From NCBI GenBank assembly GCA_964017195.1, contig OZ024889.1, forward strand, positions 55,876,074 through 55,940,073: DNA of 64,000 nt. Direction: 5' to 3'. The notes under the pieces were generated by a model. It was not told the DNA's origin, did not search any database, and saw only the letters and a list, made by a program, of their open reading frames with translations. Origin of the DNA: Siderastrea radians. Taxonomy: Eukaryota; Cnidaria; Anthozoa; Scleractinia; Rhizangiidae. The translations under genes and the position numbers were made by a program. This document shows, piece after piece, positions 21,969-33,582 of the stretch; the first letter of the stretch is position 1; every line of letters starts with the position of its first letter.

Positions 21969-24500
21969 AGCTGCCAAGTGGTTGATAGAAAATAGTTCTC
22001 TTTTTAAACAAGAGAAGATCACATTGAACAAAAATTGGATGAAGATAGAGGAGGCAGTTACTTCTGATAGAAGTGGTTGCGTTGCTTTGAGTGGAAATTA
22101 TCATGATATAATGTTGTGTGATTCAACAAGCACCAATAAACAAGCTTCCGAAATTTATGTTTGTCTTGATTGTGATCAATGTTTAAATGACTTTGATAAT
22201 TTAGATAGTCATATGGTAATAGAACATCAAAAGAGCTAGTTACAGATTTGATAATGATTGTAGTTATTCTTATAGATACAATATTATGTCACAGTGTGAT
22301 GTCATGATAGTGGATTGGATGAAATATTTTTTTGCTCTATCTGTAGTTGTTTTGAAGTGGAAGAAAAACCAATGACAGAGCACATGACAATTGCACATGA
22401 TATTCCTTCAGAGGAAATGTTAAGGGGAAATTTCAATGTTGATGAAAATGTGATAGTGAAAATTTGCATCCACAAGATTCTTAAACCAAGTAGTGTATTC
22501 TTAGTAGAAGTGTATAAGAAAGGGTGTATACCTTCAAGCTCTCTTGGTGTTAAAGTGTATGTCGCTGTACCTCATGTAATTTATGTTCATGGTTTGTCAA
22601 ATAGTGAAGTTGTTACTGATGAGGAAGTGAAACCTGTAGAAGATAATTGCATGAATGCTGAAGAAAATGATTGCAGTTGGGATGAAATTGATGAGAGTGA
22701 AGAAACTGTGGGTGCTTTAGATACAATGCTGATACCACCACACTTTATTGAAAACAATGAATGTGAAGAATCAGTTTTCTGCTTTGCTCCTGCTGAGGGT
22801 AACAAGCCAATAAGCATTTTTAAAGATAAATATTGTGAAGAGCTAGCATATCCTGGGATTTTTTGTGGTGAAGCAAGAGCAGATAATAAGGAAAGACTTG
22901 TTTCTGTATATTACAGTGATATTTGCAAGTCAGAACTGAGGTGTTGTGATAGAAGAGCTAGTCAGTGCATTGAAAATTTGTTTTTTAAGGTGAAAAAGTT
23001 ACAGATGAAAATTATTTTGGGGAAGTGCCAAGTTGCACTTCGTAAACATAAGACTAAAGGGAAAAAAATAACTGCTGGTGAGTTGAAGAAGAGTGGAGCA
23101 TTGGATAAATGTCATGCAGATGATGGATACAGGTTACTAAGAGCGTTACGCGGATCGCCTCCTTATTTTGAAAAGGCAAAAAAGGATGTGTTTGCAATGA
23201 TTAGACAGTTAGGAGCTGCGACATTTTTTTGCAGTTTTTCAGCAGCAGAAACTAAATGGAACCATCTGTTGAGAATTCTTGGAAAACTTGTAGATAAAAA
23301 AGACTATAGTGATGATGAGTTAAATGTTCTTTCATGGGAACAGAAGTCAAGACTTATCCAAACCGATCCAGTTACTTGTGCACGTCATTTTGATTACCAA
23401 GTTCAGCAATTAATGAAAAAATGCTTGTTGAGTGACTTGGCACCTTTAGGTAAAATTCAAGATTGGTTTTATCGAGTTGAGTTTCAACAGAGAGGTTCCC
23501 CACACATTCATATGCTTTTGTGGGTGAAATATGCACCAAGATTTGGTGTGGATTCAGATGAAAATGTTATCAGATTCATTGATGAGATAGTAACATGTAG
23601 CAAAGGAGTAGATGATAGTTCTTTGGCTGATTTAGTAATTAGGCAGCTTCATAGTCATTCACAAACCTGTAAAAAGAAAGGTCAGATGATGTGTAGGTTT
23701 AACTTTCCTCAGTTTCCAATGAGGAATACGGTTATTTTATATCCATTAGATAATGAGATGTTGTCTGATGAGAGAGCAAAACATACAAAACAATTCAAGA
23801 CAGTCAGTGAAAAGTTAAATAATATGAGAAATGGGGAAGATATATCCTTTGATGAGTTGCTTGGTAAGTTGAGTGTTTCCGAAGAGGACTATTTACTTGC
23901 TATACGGTCTTCACTGGTGGCACCAAGAGTTTTTCTTAAGCGGCAACCAGATGAATTAAGAGTAAACAATTACAACAAGGCGTGTCTTTTATCTTGGAGA
24001 GCAAATATGGATATTCAGTTTGTTTTAGATGTGTATGCTTGTGCTATGTATATTGTGTCATATATTTCTAAGGGTCAAAGAGGTATGAGTGAGCTTTTAA
24101 GGGCTGCATGCGAAGAAGCTAGAAATGGTAATCTTACTATAAAACAACAGGTAAGAGATACAGGAAACAAGTTTCTGAATAGTGTTGAAATATCAGCACA
24201 AGAAGCTGTTTACATTGCTTTACAGTTACCAATGAGACGTTCATCTCGTGAAGTTATCTTTATTCCAAGTTCTCCACCTGATGAAAGAGTTATGCTGTTG
24301 AAATCACTTGAGGATATTAAAAAGTTAGAAGATGATTCAGAGGAAGTGGAAAGTGGTGGTCTTCTAAAACGATATGTTGAAAGGCCAGATATTGCAGAAA
24401 GGATTTCTTTAGCTGAGTGGGCAGCATTTTATGACAAATCTTATGTTAGAAATATGAGCAAGATTTCACGTAAACGTGATAGCGATGGTCTGTTATTTAA
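21928..24500 (+). pseudogene. Helentron Rep: zinc fingers and HUH endonuclease
   Basis: Two C2H2 fingers (CLDCDQC...HMVIEH and CSICSC...HMTIAH) flank a stretch at 22,238-22,310 readable only in a third frame. The Helitron Rep N-domain follows (GEARADNKERLVSVYYSDIC, FFKVKKLQMK). The HUH motif is HIHMLLW at 23503 on, and the paired catalytic tyrosines are Y..SYISKGQRGM near 24049-24063. Downstream are FLNSVEISAQEAVYIALQLP and EVIFIPSSPPDERV, conserved in Helentrons. In the family the tyrosines nick and join DNA during rolling-circle transposition. The catalytic residues are kept, so decay is by frame changes only. The frame leaves this track near 24,495. Confidence 0.85.
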
Positions 24501-27169
24501 GAAACAGTAGATGAGGATAATGATGAAGATGACATTGAGGGGTCAAGTGAGTCAAGTAAAGTTAATAATTGTTCTAAGACATTGAGGAAACGGTCCAAAT
24601 CTAGAATAATAAGAAGCGTTTGGTTTAATAAAGACGTAGATGGTGAAAGACATTATAGGGAATTGTTGTTTTTGTTTACTCCATGGAGAGATGAAGCTCG
24701 TGATATTGATAGTTTTTGGCCATATGAAGAAAAGTGCAGAGAATTAAGCGAACAGATTAATTGTCAGTTGCAGGAATTTTCACCATATAGGTCTGAAATT
24801 GATGAAGCTCTAGCTAATATAAGAGAAAATGAAGAAAACGACAATGTGTGTGATCAAGTGCCACAAGATAGTCCGGAGAGAACTGATAATGAGCTAGCTA
24901 GTGGTGCTGAGAACTATGATCTTGCTGAAGATCTAGGAATTCCTTCATCATCAATGTTAGAATTGAATAGAGTTTGCAATGAAATGTCTAATGATGAATA
25001 CCTTAGAACTGTACGCTCCTTGAATAATGAGCAGTTGGCATTCTTTTATCACATTTTACATCTGCTTAGAACGAGTGCTGAACCTTTCTATTGTTTTTTA
25101 TCAGGTGGAGGTGGTGTTGGAAAATCCCATTTAACAAAAGCATTTTTTCAGGCAGCAATTAAGAGTTTAAGTAGAAATCCTGGTGATGACTTTCAACAAA
25201 CTAGAGCGGTGTTGCTTGGGCCGACGGGAAAATCGGCATACAACATATCAGGATTAACGATCCACAGCTGTTTAGCTGTACCCGCCAATCAACCATTAAG
25301 CCGCTATCGCAAGTTAGATTCTAGTCGACTTAATTCTTTGCGAAACAAGTTAGGTGGGTTGAAGGTAATTTTTATTGATGAAATTAGCATGGTTGGTAAT
25401 TCAATGTTTAATATTCAGTTAAACAAAAGACTACAGGAGATTAACGGAGTAGATAGTGATTTTGGAGGTGTGAGTATAATTGCTATAGGAGATCTTTTTC
25501 AGTTGCAACCAGTATTTGATGGATATGTTTTTGAATTTTTAAAGGGTGATTATGGTATATTAGCAACGAATTTGTGGGAAAGGCATTTCACCATGTATGA
25601 GCTTCATGAAATTATGAGGCAAAGGGAAAGTCGTCACTTTGCTGAAATTCTCAATAGATTGCGGGAGGGCAAACACACAGATGAGGATATAGAAGTTCTT
25701 AAGGGAAGGTTAATATCCACTAAGGATGTAAATTATCCTTACCATGCTCCTCACTTATTTATTCGGAACAAAAAGGTTGAAGAATTCAACAGAAAAGTAT
25801 ATAATACTAGTTGTGAGGAGAAATATTCAATTGTTGCATCAGATTTTGTTATTGGTGCAGAAAGTGAAGAGATGAAAGAAAGGTTATTAAGTAAAATTCC
25901 AAGAGATCCAAGGAAAACAATGCAGATGCATGGAGAATTGTGTATTGCAAGAAATCAGAGAACAGAAATTGCACTTAATGTTAGAATAGAAGATGGACTG
26001 AAAAATGGAGCTGGGAATGTAGTGCAACATATTGATTTATATAATCCTCCTCAGCCAGAAGGAGTTATTTGGGTGAAATTTGATCACAGTCATGTAGGGC
26101 AGATGACTAGAAATGAAAATAGTCACATGTATGCCGGAAATATCGATCGGTCATGGACGCCAATTAGGTCAATAACAGTTGAGTTTTGTGTTGGTAAATG
26201 TACTAGTTCAAAAATAGTAAGAAGACAATTTCCACTGAGGCCATCAGCTGCAAAGACAATTCACAGATCTCAGGGAGATACAGAAAGAGAAATAGTGGTA
26301 AATCTGGAAACAGATCGAAAAATTCCATATGCTCATTATGTGGCTTTAAGTAGGGTTACTACTCTTGAAGGACTTCATATATTAAATCTGAATGAGGAAA
26401 AAATTTGTGTAAGCAGTAAAGTTGAGGGCGAGATGGCTAGATTAAGAACAAGTGCATATCTTGTACCATATTTGGATTATTTCAGACAGATAGATGATAA
26501 TTATATTAAGATCCTTTTTTTGAATGTGAGATCTCTGCATAAACATTACTTGGATGTGAAGAATGACATTAAGTTATACATACCTCATGTTGCAATTTTT
26601 GCAGAAACAAGACTTGGTCCCCTAGATAGAAATGAAGAATTTGAAATTGACAATTTCGTGCTGTACAGAAATGACGGTGTATCAAATTTTCCGAATCAGA
26701 GACCATTTCATGGAAGTGTTGTATACTCTTCCCTTCAATGTGTTCCAGGATATCCAAAGTGTCATAATGTCTTTGGTGTAGAGATAACAATAACAAAATT
26801 ACAGTGCTTACCTTCTGTTCTAATTGCTGGTATATACAGGTCACCTAATGTGTGTGTGACTCAATTTTACCAAGCGTTACGTGAGTTGCATTGTACTATT
26901 CTATGTTCAGAACAGCACTGTATTATTGTTGGGGATTTAAATGTGAATTGGTTGAATAAAGACCAAACAAGTGGCTTGAGAAACTTAATGATCTCACAAT
27001 ATGGGTATTCTCAGCATATTAAAGATTACACAACAGTGTATGAGACTATAATTGATCATACACTAATATTCCAGTATATTGTGTGAATGTGGGTATATTA
27101 GAAACATACTATAGTGACCACAAGGCTATTTGGATAGCTGTCAAAAAGGAATTATGTAAATTTCATTGA
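24501..27169 (+). pseudogene. Helentron helicase (PIF1-like) fused to an AP-type endonuclease
   Basis: An acidic linker (VDEDNDEDDIEGSSESSK) precedes RSKSRIIRSVWFNKD. Helicase motifs in order, numbered from the ATG at 24582: Walker A GGGGVGKSHLTKA (residues 174-186), Walker B IFIDEISMVG (263 on), GDLFQLQPV (303 on), IHRSQGDTEREIVVNL and YVALSRVTTLEGLHIL. An EEP endonuclease starts near residue 645: FLNVRSLHKH, FAETRLG, LYRNDGVSNF, VGDLNVNWL, TTVYETIIDH. The last motif, SDHKAIW, is read only after a frame change near 27,060, and coding ends at TGA 27167-27169. The endonuclease fusion separates Helentrons from canonical Helitrons. Confidence 0.85.
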
Positions 27170-27662
27170 TGGGGAGGAATTTATGAATTAAAGTTTTTAA
27201 TAGGGAAAGATTGAATAAGATGTTGAAGACATGAAGAAGCTGAGAAATCATTATTTGACTTTATAAGTGACTTTATAAGTTGTAAGGTTAATGGTTTGTT
27301 TAAGTTTTGTTAACTTCTATTTGGTTTGTGATAGTAATAATATTATTGGTTGCACAGGGAAATTTAACTGTATTATATATGATGTCAAAGAAGTTCAATG
27401 GTGGCAAAATGTTTACTGTAGTGCATTTGTGAACTTCATTGATTAAGATACTTAAAGTAAATGTGCATGGTAAGAGAAAAGTAACAATTATGGTTTGTTC
27501 ACTTATTTCAGTGTAAATGTTGGTGTGCTTTAAGAGGTACTGGGATGTGGGCAGGTGTTTGCCCACTGTCGAGTGGTGTGTTTTGAGGAGGTAAGTAACA
27601 AATGTCAGTGAATTTCTTTGATTTCAGTGTCTTGCTATTAATTTCAACGTATTTTATCTCTC

Positions 27663-27778
27663 TTTTAATGGTGGAATTTTTGATTCTGTATCTAAGTTGA
27701 GATGTAAGCCTCCTCAAAACTTTTAATGGTGGAATTTTTGATTCTGTATCTAAGTTGATATGTAAGCCTCCTCAAAAC
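27663..27778. repeat. 58-bp tandem duplication
   Basis: 27663-27720 and 27721-27778 are nearly identical (one clear substitution, GAGATG to GATATG). Each ends CCTCCTCAAAAC. The inverse of that end (GTTTTGAGGAGG) lies at about 27577-27588, so the segment could fold. Confidence 0.85.
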
Positions 27779-27804
27779 TTTTATAGTGTACAAAGCCTAT
27801 GACA

Positions 27805-28060
27805 TCCTGTAAGGATCCTATTTAGGATATGATCCTTAGTAAGATCATGATGAGGTCAATTCCATAGTAGGATCCTCAGCTGAGTTGCATAAAACTTAAG
27901 GCTAGGTGTAACTGCTAACGTCATACGTAAAAAAAGAAACTTTGATGTCATGGTGGATGTTAATTTTGATGCAAAGTTGCTCCTGATGATCCTAATCCTA
28001 TAGGATCCTAAGTAGCATCCTGATGATTGTGGTTCTATAAGATCCTTACGTAGAACATTA
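27805..28060. repeat. GGATCCT-rich inverted segment, MITE-like
   Basis: AAGGATCCTATTTAGGATAT at the left and TATAGGATCCTAAGTAGCAT ... AAGATCCTTAC at the right are imperfect inverted relatives, with further GGATCCT and ATCCT units between. It could be an old MITE or a cluster of binding sites. Boundaries are uncertain. Confidence 0.4.
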
Positions 28061-28403
28061 GGAGGATGTTGCACTATGAAATTTGTATAATAGAAATAGT
28101 ATTATTGTGTTATTATGACAAGGTCCTGTTACCATCCTATTAATGTCCTGTGTAGAATTGCTAGCAGGCTTTACCAAAAAAGCATCAGATAGATCTGCAT
28201 AGGAGAAAGTAGCGGAGGGGCTATTTACATTATAGTTGCTTCTCTCTCCACCCAGCAAGAGAGCTGAAAATGTTATTGTGTCTTCCAGATGTATCATTGT
28301 TACTGTAATGATTTGATTTAGCGCCCTCCTTCCAATAAGTACCCCTTTCTAACCACTAGATCAATTCATGTAGTCTTAATTCATTTGTTTATATGTGTCC
28401 TCA

Positions 28404-31325
28404 CCCTTGCATCAGGGGCCTGGCCAGACCGGGGTAGACCGGGGTCAAAGCCTGGCCTGAAAGCCGAGGTGAGCCCGGCCACAAGCCAGGCTTTGGCCAG
28501 GCTGGCCAAGGGATAAAAAAACCGGGGAAGCCGTGGTCAGGCGGCCAGCCCGGCCTGGCCTGGCCGTGGCAGACCGGGGCCAAAGCCGGGCTTGAAAACC
28601 TTGTTGAGCCACGTCACAGGCCAGACTGGCCGGGCATAAAACACCAAGGCCAGCCTGGCCAGTGACAAAAGTAAGACAACCGTGGCTCCCAAGATCAGCT
28701 GAATTGAATTAGTCAGTACTCAGACAAATAAAAGTAACCAGGAAATTAATTACTGGCAGGTTAGTTAGTTGCCAGGCAAACTGCCCAGACATTACTATTA
28801 ATAAAATTGAATGCCATTTCAAAAATACTATCAGAATAACATTTAATAGAATGATTTATTATGCATTGTTGCACGTCAAAACATTGAAAGTTTTTCATTC
28901 AGTTGCATTATTTACAACAATTTTATAACAGCATCTTCTTATTAATGGTTATATACAATGTATAATACAATAATGATATAATAAATAGAATTTCGTTCAG
29001 AAAGGAATAGTGCCCAAGAATCAAAAACTAACGAACTCAAAAAATTGGTTTGACTTATTTTTTCTGATATACATGTAATTGCTCTTTTCATTCCTCTAAA
29101 ACAAGAAGTTAAGTTTTAATTTCTATAGGCAGCTATGAAAAGTGTCTTTGAATTTTTTGAATGTTTGTCCCCATGCGACTAAACATATAAAGGCAAACAT
29201 GGAGAGCATTAGAATTTAGACACAAACACCCCATACATTAAAATTCCATTCACTTAAAAAACAAGGTTTTATATTGTCTAGCAAAACAATGCAATCAGTA
29301 ATCGGTTCAACTGACTAAGACATCCAGGAAATTGCAATATTGGTAGATTACAATCTATATTAGTTACTGCACAAAGAACTGCTAACACCATAGACTTGTA
29401 TTTATATGTGTTATGGAAATGCAAAGCCATAAGCTTTTAAGCTAACCTTGCATTGAAAGACTTGGTCACTATTTTAAATGTCTTAAATCTACATTTGAAC
29501 ATTGTGTTCTGTAATTATGAGTCAAATAATGCAAAAGAAAATGGTATCAACAGAATTTAGTGCCATGTTTAAGCAACTTAGCTTATTAAGAACCAGCATT
29601 GGTGACTTGATATTGCTCTGCTGTTTGAGTGTCAGTCTCCCTCAGCTGAAGTCACTGAACAATGTGTTGAGTACAGTCAATATCTACAACAAAACATAAA
29701 TGAATGGTCAAAACCAGCTTATCTGAATGATGCTGCATTTAAAACAAGCTGAAAGAGCAATATTCTTTTACGTTATACTACTCTAACAGTCCACAAGCTG
29801 TAAGCTCAAGTATACTCCAGACATTTCACAATTTAGGAGATCCTTTGAGCATTTAAACAAGGACTCAAATCCTCTGTCATTCTTAGTTACTTTGAAAAAA
29901 TGTGCACAAGCCTGGTAGAAAAAAAGTATCCAGATTTAAACTCAAGCTTTAATAAAGGACGTCTGCCTGCTTCAGATCCTCAAAAATTTAAGCTGCTTAA
30001 CTCAGAAACACATGGTCGATCTTTACTTAAAATAATTATTAATTTTGAATCCAATCTTTCAAAATTATCATTTGCCTTCAACTTACCTCAGCCTAAAGGG
30101 TAGCTGATCCACGTTTTGCCGCTCTGATTCTTCATTTCAAGCTCAAAAGACGCAAACATTTCAAGCCACGAACCGAACACAAAAAATCGCGCCGAAACCG
30201 AACAAAAACGGTCACTATCTGAGCCCGCAGTGGTCTAGCTGCTGACCGAAACAGCCCAATTTGTTTCCAGGCTCCTCAGAAATGTGTTGTGAATTTCAAG
30301 ATGGCGGTTGCTCTAATGGGCCACGTTATCAACAAACTCCGCTTTCTTTCCGATTTTAAAGCTAACATAATGCAAGGAAAGGATCAAAAATCATTTTTTG
30401 ACTTATACAGTGGCTCTAAAGAAATTGACTTTTTGGAGAAGTTTGGAATCGGGCCTGTCATTCTGAAAAAGGTGTTATGCATTGTGTCATTGCATTGACC
30501 ACATCAAAAGTTACACGGTGTTGTCTCCCATTGCAAGCAAACTTACGCAGACAATCAACAGGTAAACTGCTTTTTTTGAGTACAGGATTTTGATTTATTT
30601 ATCTTTAAATTAAGTGCCTCATTTTCACAATTTCCAAGCAGAAAAAGAAATATCCTTATAGCATAATTCTTGCTCAATCTGTTTAAAGCTGTGTTTGATA
30701 GCTGTTTATACCTCAAGATGCAATGCGTGACTGGACACAATATTTTTAATAGCACTTTTAGTGTAGGAATTTCAAGTTTACTACACATTCAAGACGATTA
30801 AAAATTTCTCAAGTCCAGATCTTTTAAGGTGAAGTCTTTTAATATATGACTGGCTGAAGAATCAGTTTTAATTGTAACTTCAGAGACATTTAAAATACTA
30901 AAAATAAAACATCTAGTAGTGACCTCTAGTAGAGTTTCATTGATGTCTCGATCTTATGAAGGGATTAGCAAAAACAACCTATAACTTTCACTCCATGAGA
31001 AAAATGCTAGGCTTCTCACGACTACTTTTCAATGCCAGAAAATCCAAGAAAGCCTGGCTAACATCTTAGTGGCCAGGAAAGCCGAGTTTTTTTTTTTTCT
31101 TTTTTTTGGCCAAGGTTGCCGAGAAAGTCTGGCCTTGGGACTAACATGGCCGAGAAAGCCGGACTTTTGTGGCCAAGGTTGCCAAGAAAACGTGGCTGTG
31201 GCCAGGCTTGCCAGGCTTTACCAGGCCGCATTTTCCTGGTAAGCTTGGCCAAAAACCCGGAAATCCCGGCCTGGCCAGGCTTTGCCAGGCTGGCCGGGTT
31301 TTTGACCAGGCTCCTGATGCAAGGG
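28404..31325. mobile_element. 2.9-kb element with GC-rich terminal inverted repeats
   Basis: CCCTTGCATCAGG at 28404 is matched by CCTGATGCAAGGG ending at 31325. Inside both ends lie 250-300 bp of degenerate GGCCTGGCC-type repeats (28.42-28.66 kb and 31.01-31.31 kb), inverted to each other and far more GC-rich than anything nearby. The flanks share only CA. The AT-rich interior has no recognisable transposase but holds a candidate exon at 30301. It looks like a foldback-type or non-autonomous DNA transposon. Confidence 0.7.
30301..30471 (+). CDS. Candidate first exon in the 2.9-kb element (unknown protein)
   Basis: An ATG in good context (TTCAAGATGGCGG) opens 57 codons (MAVALMGHVINKLRFLSDFK ... 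FGIGPVILKK) that end exactly at a donor-like AAAG|GTGTTA, phase 0. The upstream 130 bp is locally less AT-rich, like a promoter. No second exon or domain was recognised. It may be a captured host exon. Confidence 0.3.
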
Positions 31326-32144
31326 CACCGCCACTCTCCTCTTCAGCAACCTTTCTTAGAGGGGTCATCATGTTAGAGAAGCAATAAATGTACAGTGAAA
31401 AGATAAGCATTTGGCAGGTAGATTTGTATCAAACAAAAAAGTCAACAAATGGTAACCAAGTTTGTTACTTAAATTCCCTTTGAAAACAAGAATATTTATG
31501 ATGCATGTGAATAATAAATTATTGTGTTAATATTTTTAACCATTATCATATAGGGCAGCTGTATATGATAAGCAAGCATAGTCATGATTAAAGTGAACAA
31601 GACGAGGGAGTCCATGTGGTAAAAAATGAACCATCTGAAGATGAACAGTTTGGGAGAGGACAGTTTACAGAGAAAAGGGTTGATTTAGCAAGGTACAGTT
31701 TGTGTAAAACATAATTGTGTTCTCTGTATTCTACCAATTTGAAAGAATTGATACTGGACAGGTAGTCACGACTAGTCCTTGATAAATTCTTTTTCAATTA
31801 TGCTTTGATAAGCAAAAATTGTTGGTTAACATTTATTTTGAAGCTCTATTTGACAGTGTAGGGGTTGTGAAAAAGGAGCTTTAACTGTGTTTTTTACGTC
31901 TTCAGCTGTGTTCTAGGATGGATGCGTCCTTACATTTCAAAAATTTTTTATGTAGAAGAAAAAGGATGGAATTATTATCCTTATACAATTACAGGTGAGT
32001 GCAGTTACAGTACTGATACTGAAATCCCTTGTAGTCCAACATTCTGAAAAAGTATAAAAAAAGTGAATTAGATTCACTGCTGGATTATTGCGTCAATAAC
32101 TTAGTTAATCAAATGTTTTGTTTCAGCAAATATCCATAACCGCC
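31326..32144. other. About 0.8 kb without a recognisable gene
   Basis: AT-rich sequence with only short open frames. Confidence 0.5.
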
Positions 32145-32147
32145 TAA

Positions 32148-33062
32148 TCCCATAGGCGGCCTATTCTAGCCCGTTTTCTCAGGTTTAAGGACGTTCAGAA
32201 AATTATCTCGCTGGGCCACAGACTTAAGGACGTTCGCGCTAATTGTTTCTGCGCATCCTTACTGCGCACGCAATTCACTGCCACGTCATGCATTGAGCGC
32301 GCGCGCTGTTGAAGAAATGTGGAGATATATAGCGCTAGTAGGCACTTTAGTATCTATGCACGAGTTTAACTCTCTTAAATATTCGGTGACCCCATATTTT
32401 CTTTTGATAAATCACTTTGTCTGTCAATTATCTACATTTTGAGAAAAATTAAAGAAAATCTGTATTGTGGAAGTTTGATTTTTTTCAGCTTTTCTGCCCT
32501 CGCATCATCGAATTATGCTATTATTGTAGCTGCACGGTGTTCGCAAAAGTCCATCTTAGAGGATGAGTTTAACTAAAAGGATGACACCAGCTCACATTGT
32601 TTACTTGACAGACCCACTTAAATAAGGTTTGGCTAAGAAAGTGGGTCTACAGCGAATCATTTTTAATATTTTTAAACTAACAAGCATTGAGCCCATGTCG
32701 AGTTGCGAGGGCCGATTTGTCAAAATTGGGGTAGTTTTCCACGCGCTTTATTTTGAAAACGAAGTCGGTGACCCCTCAATGTTTTTGCATTTCTGACATA
32801 GGTAACTCATTATCTGACTGTAGCCAAAGTATGAAAAAAATCTGTATTGTAGAAGTTTTTCGCGCGAACGTCCTTAAAGATACAGACTACCAAATTTTCC
32901 GAGATTATCCTGCCGAAATCATCAACCGACGAAGATCACAGATGGAGTCTTTTAAAGCTGCCAGAAAGAAAGGAATCCCTGCAAGTTTTAGCTCGTCACA
33001 GCCAGATAAGTTGTATATAAGAGGGAAACTTTGGCCTGAAGGCAAAATTTTCTTTACGTCTT
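32148..33062 (+). pseudogene. LINE ORF1 C-terminal part, split by a TTAA MITE
   Basis: Left of the MITE the frame reads RPILARFLRFKDVQKIISLG. Joined through one TTAA it gives LGHRLKDTDYQIFRDYPAEI, then RRRSQMESFKAARKKGIPAS and LYIRGKLWPEGKIF, stopping at 33060-33062. This matches the C-terminal RNA-binding domain of L1-type ORF1 proteins (nucleic-acid chaperones that coat LINE RNA). The N-terminal coiled coil and RRM are missing through 5' truncation. Confidence 0.75.
32228..32873. mobile_element. 646-bp MITE with GGACGTTCGCGC ends and TTAA target duplication
   Basis: GGACGTTCGCGC at 32228 is mirrored by GCGCGAACGTCC ending at 32873. TTAA flanks it at 32224-32227 and 32874-32877. Excision with one TTAA exactly restores the LINE ORF1 reading frame. 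TTAA targeting is typical of piggyBac and Kolobok superfamilies. A phrase close to AATCTGTATTGTGGAAGTTT recurs twice inside. No coding capacity. Confidence 0.9.
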
Positions 33063-33582
33063 AATAACAATCAGTTATTCTTTTTGCATAATAATATTTA
33101 GCTTTGTCAGATCATGATTAAGTCCATAGGGATTACTTGATTTTACCACTATGCGGGTAACTATTCATTATTTACAATAGTTTGCTTTATTTTCGCTTCA
33201 GTTGCGGTCGGCAGCTACAACAGAGATAAAATGTTTCCCTTTACTCGTGTAGCACTAGGTTTAAACGTAACGTCTCATGCCTTTTTTCTGAAGACTCTTT
33301 CTTCTATCGCTTTGCTTGGTTTTATGCATAATTCCAAGAGAGCAGAGTCTTCTTTCGCCCTCAGTCAGGGACCGCTTTTATTGTGTAAGTGTTTGTATGT
33401 GTTTCCTTTGTTTTTTGTTTTTTTGTTCTCTCCCGGGGGCAATACCTTTATGTAAAAATTTATTTGTATCACAGCCATCTTTTAATATATACTACTTGTC
33501 TTGACCGCTTCAACTCAAAAGGTGCTAAGTTAAAATATAAAATCTCAACTCTGCTGAATCGTCCTTTTTCTACATACAATAA

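Larger units (their letters stand above)
10895..27169 (+). mobile_element. Decayed Helentron (Helitron2-type) interrupted by an 8.2-kb element
   Basis: The coding region is recognisable in order: basic N-terminal region, 2A motif, protease-like region, basic heptad-like repeats, Cys-rich domain, C2H2 fingers, HUH Rep with paired tyrosines, PIF1-type helicase and a C-terminal AP-type endonuclease. Helitrons replicate by rolling-circle transposition, and the fused endonuclease is the mark of the Helentron branch. The gene is broken by the insertion at about 11,640-19,887 and by single-base shifts near 21,925, 22,237, 22,310, 24,495 and 27,060. The outer ends were not identified, so the limits given are only those of the coding part. 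Confidence 0.85.
27170..28403. other. Non-coding, probable Helentron 3' flank
   Basis: No gene seen. It contains a 58-bp tandem pair and a GGATCCT-rich segment listed separately. The Helentron 3' end probably lies in the first part, but no definite terminus was found. Confidence 0.5.
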
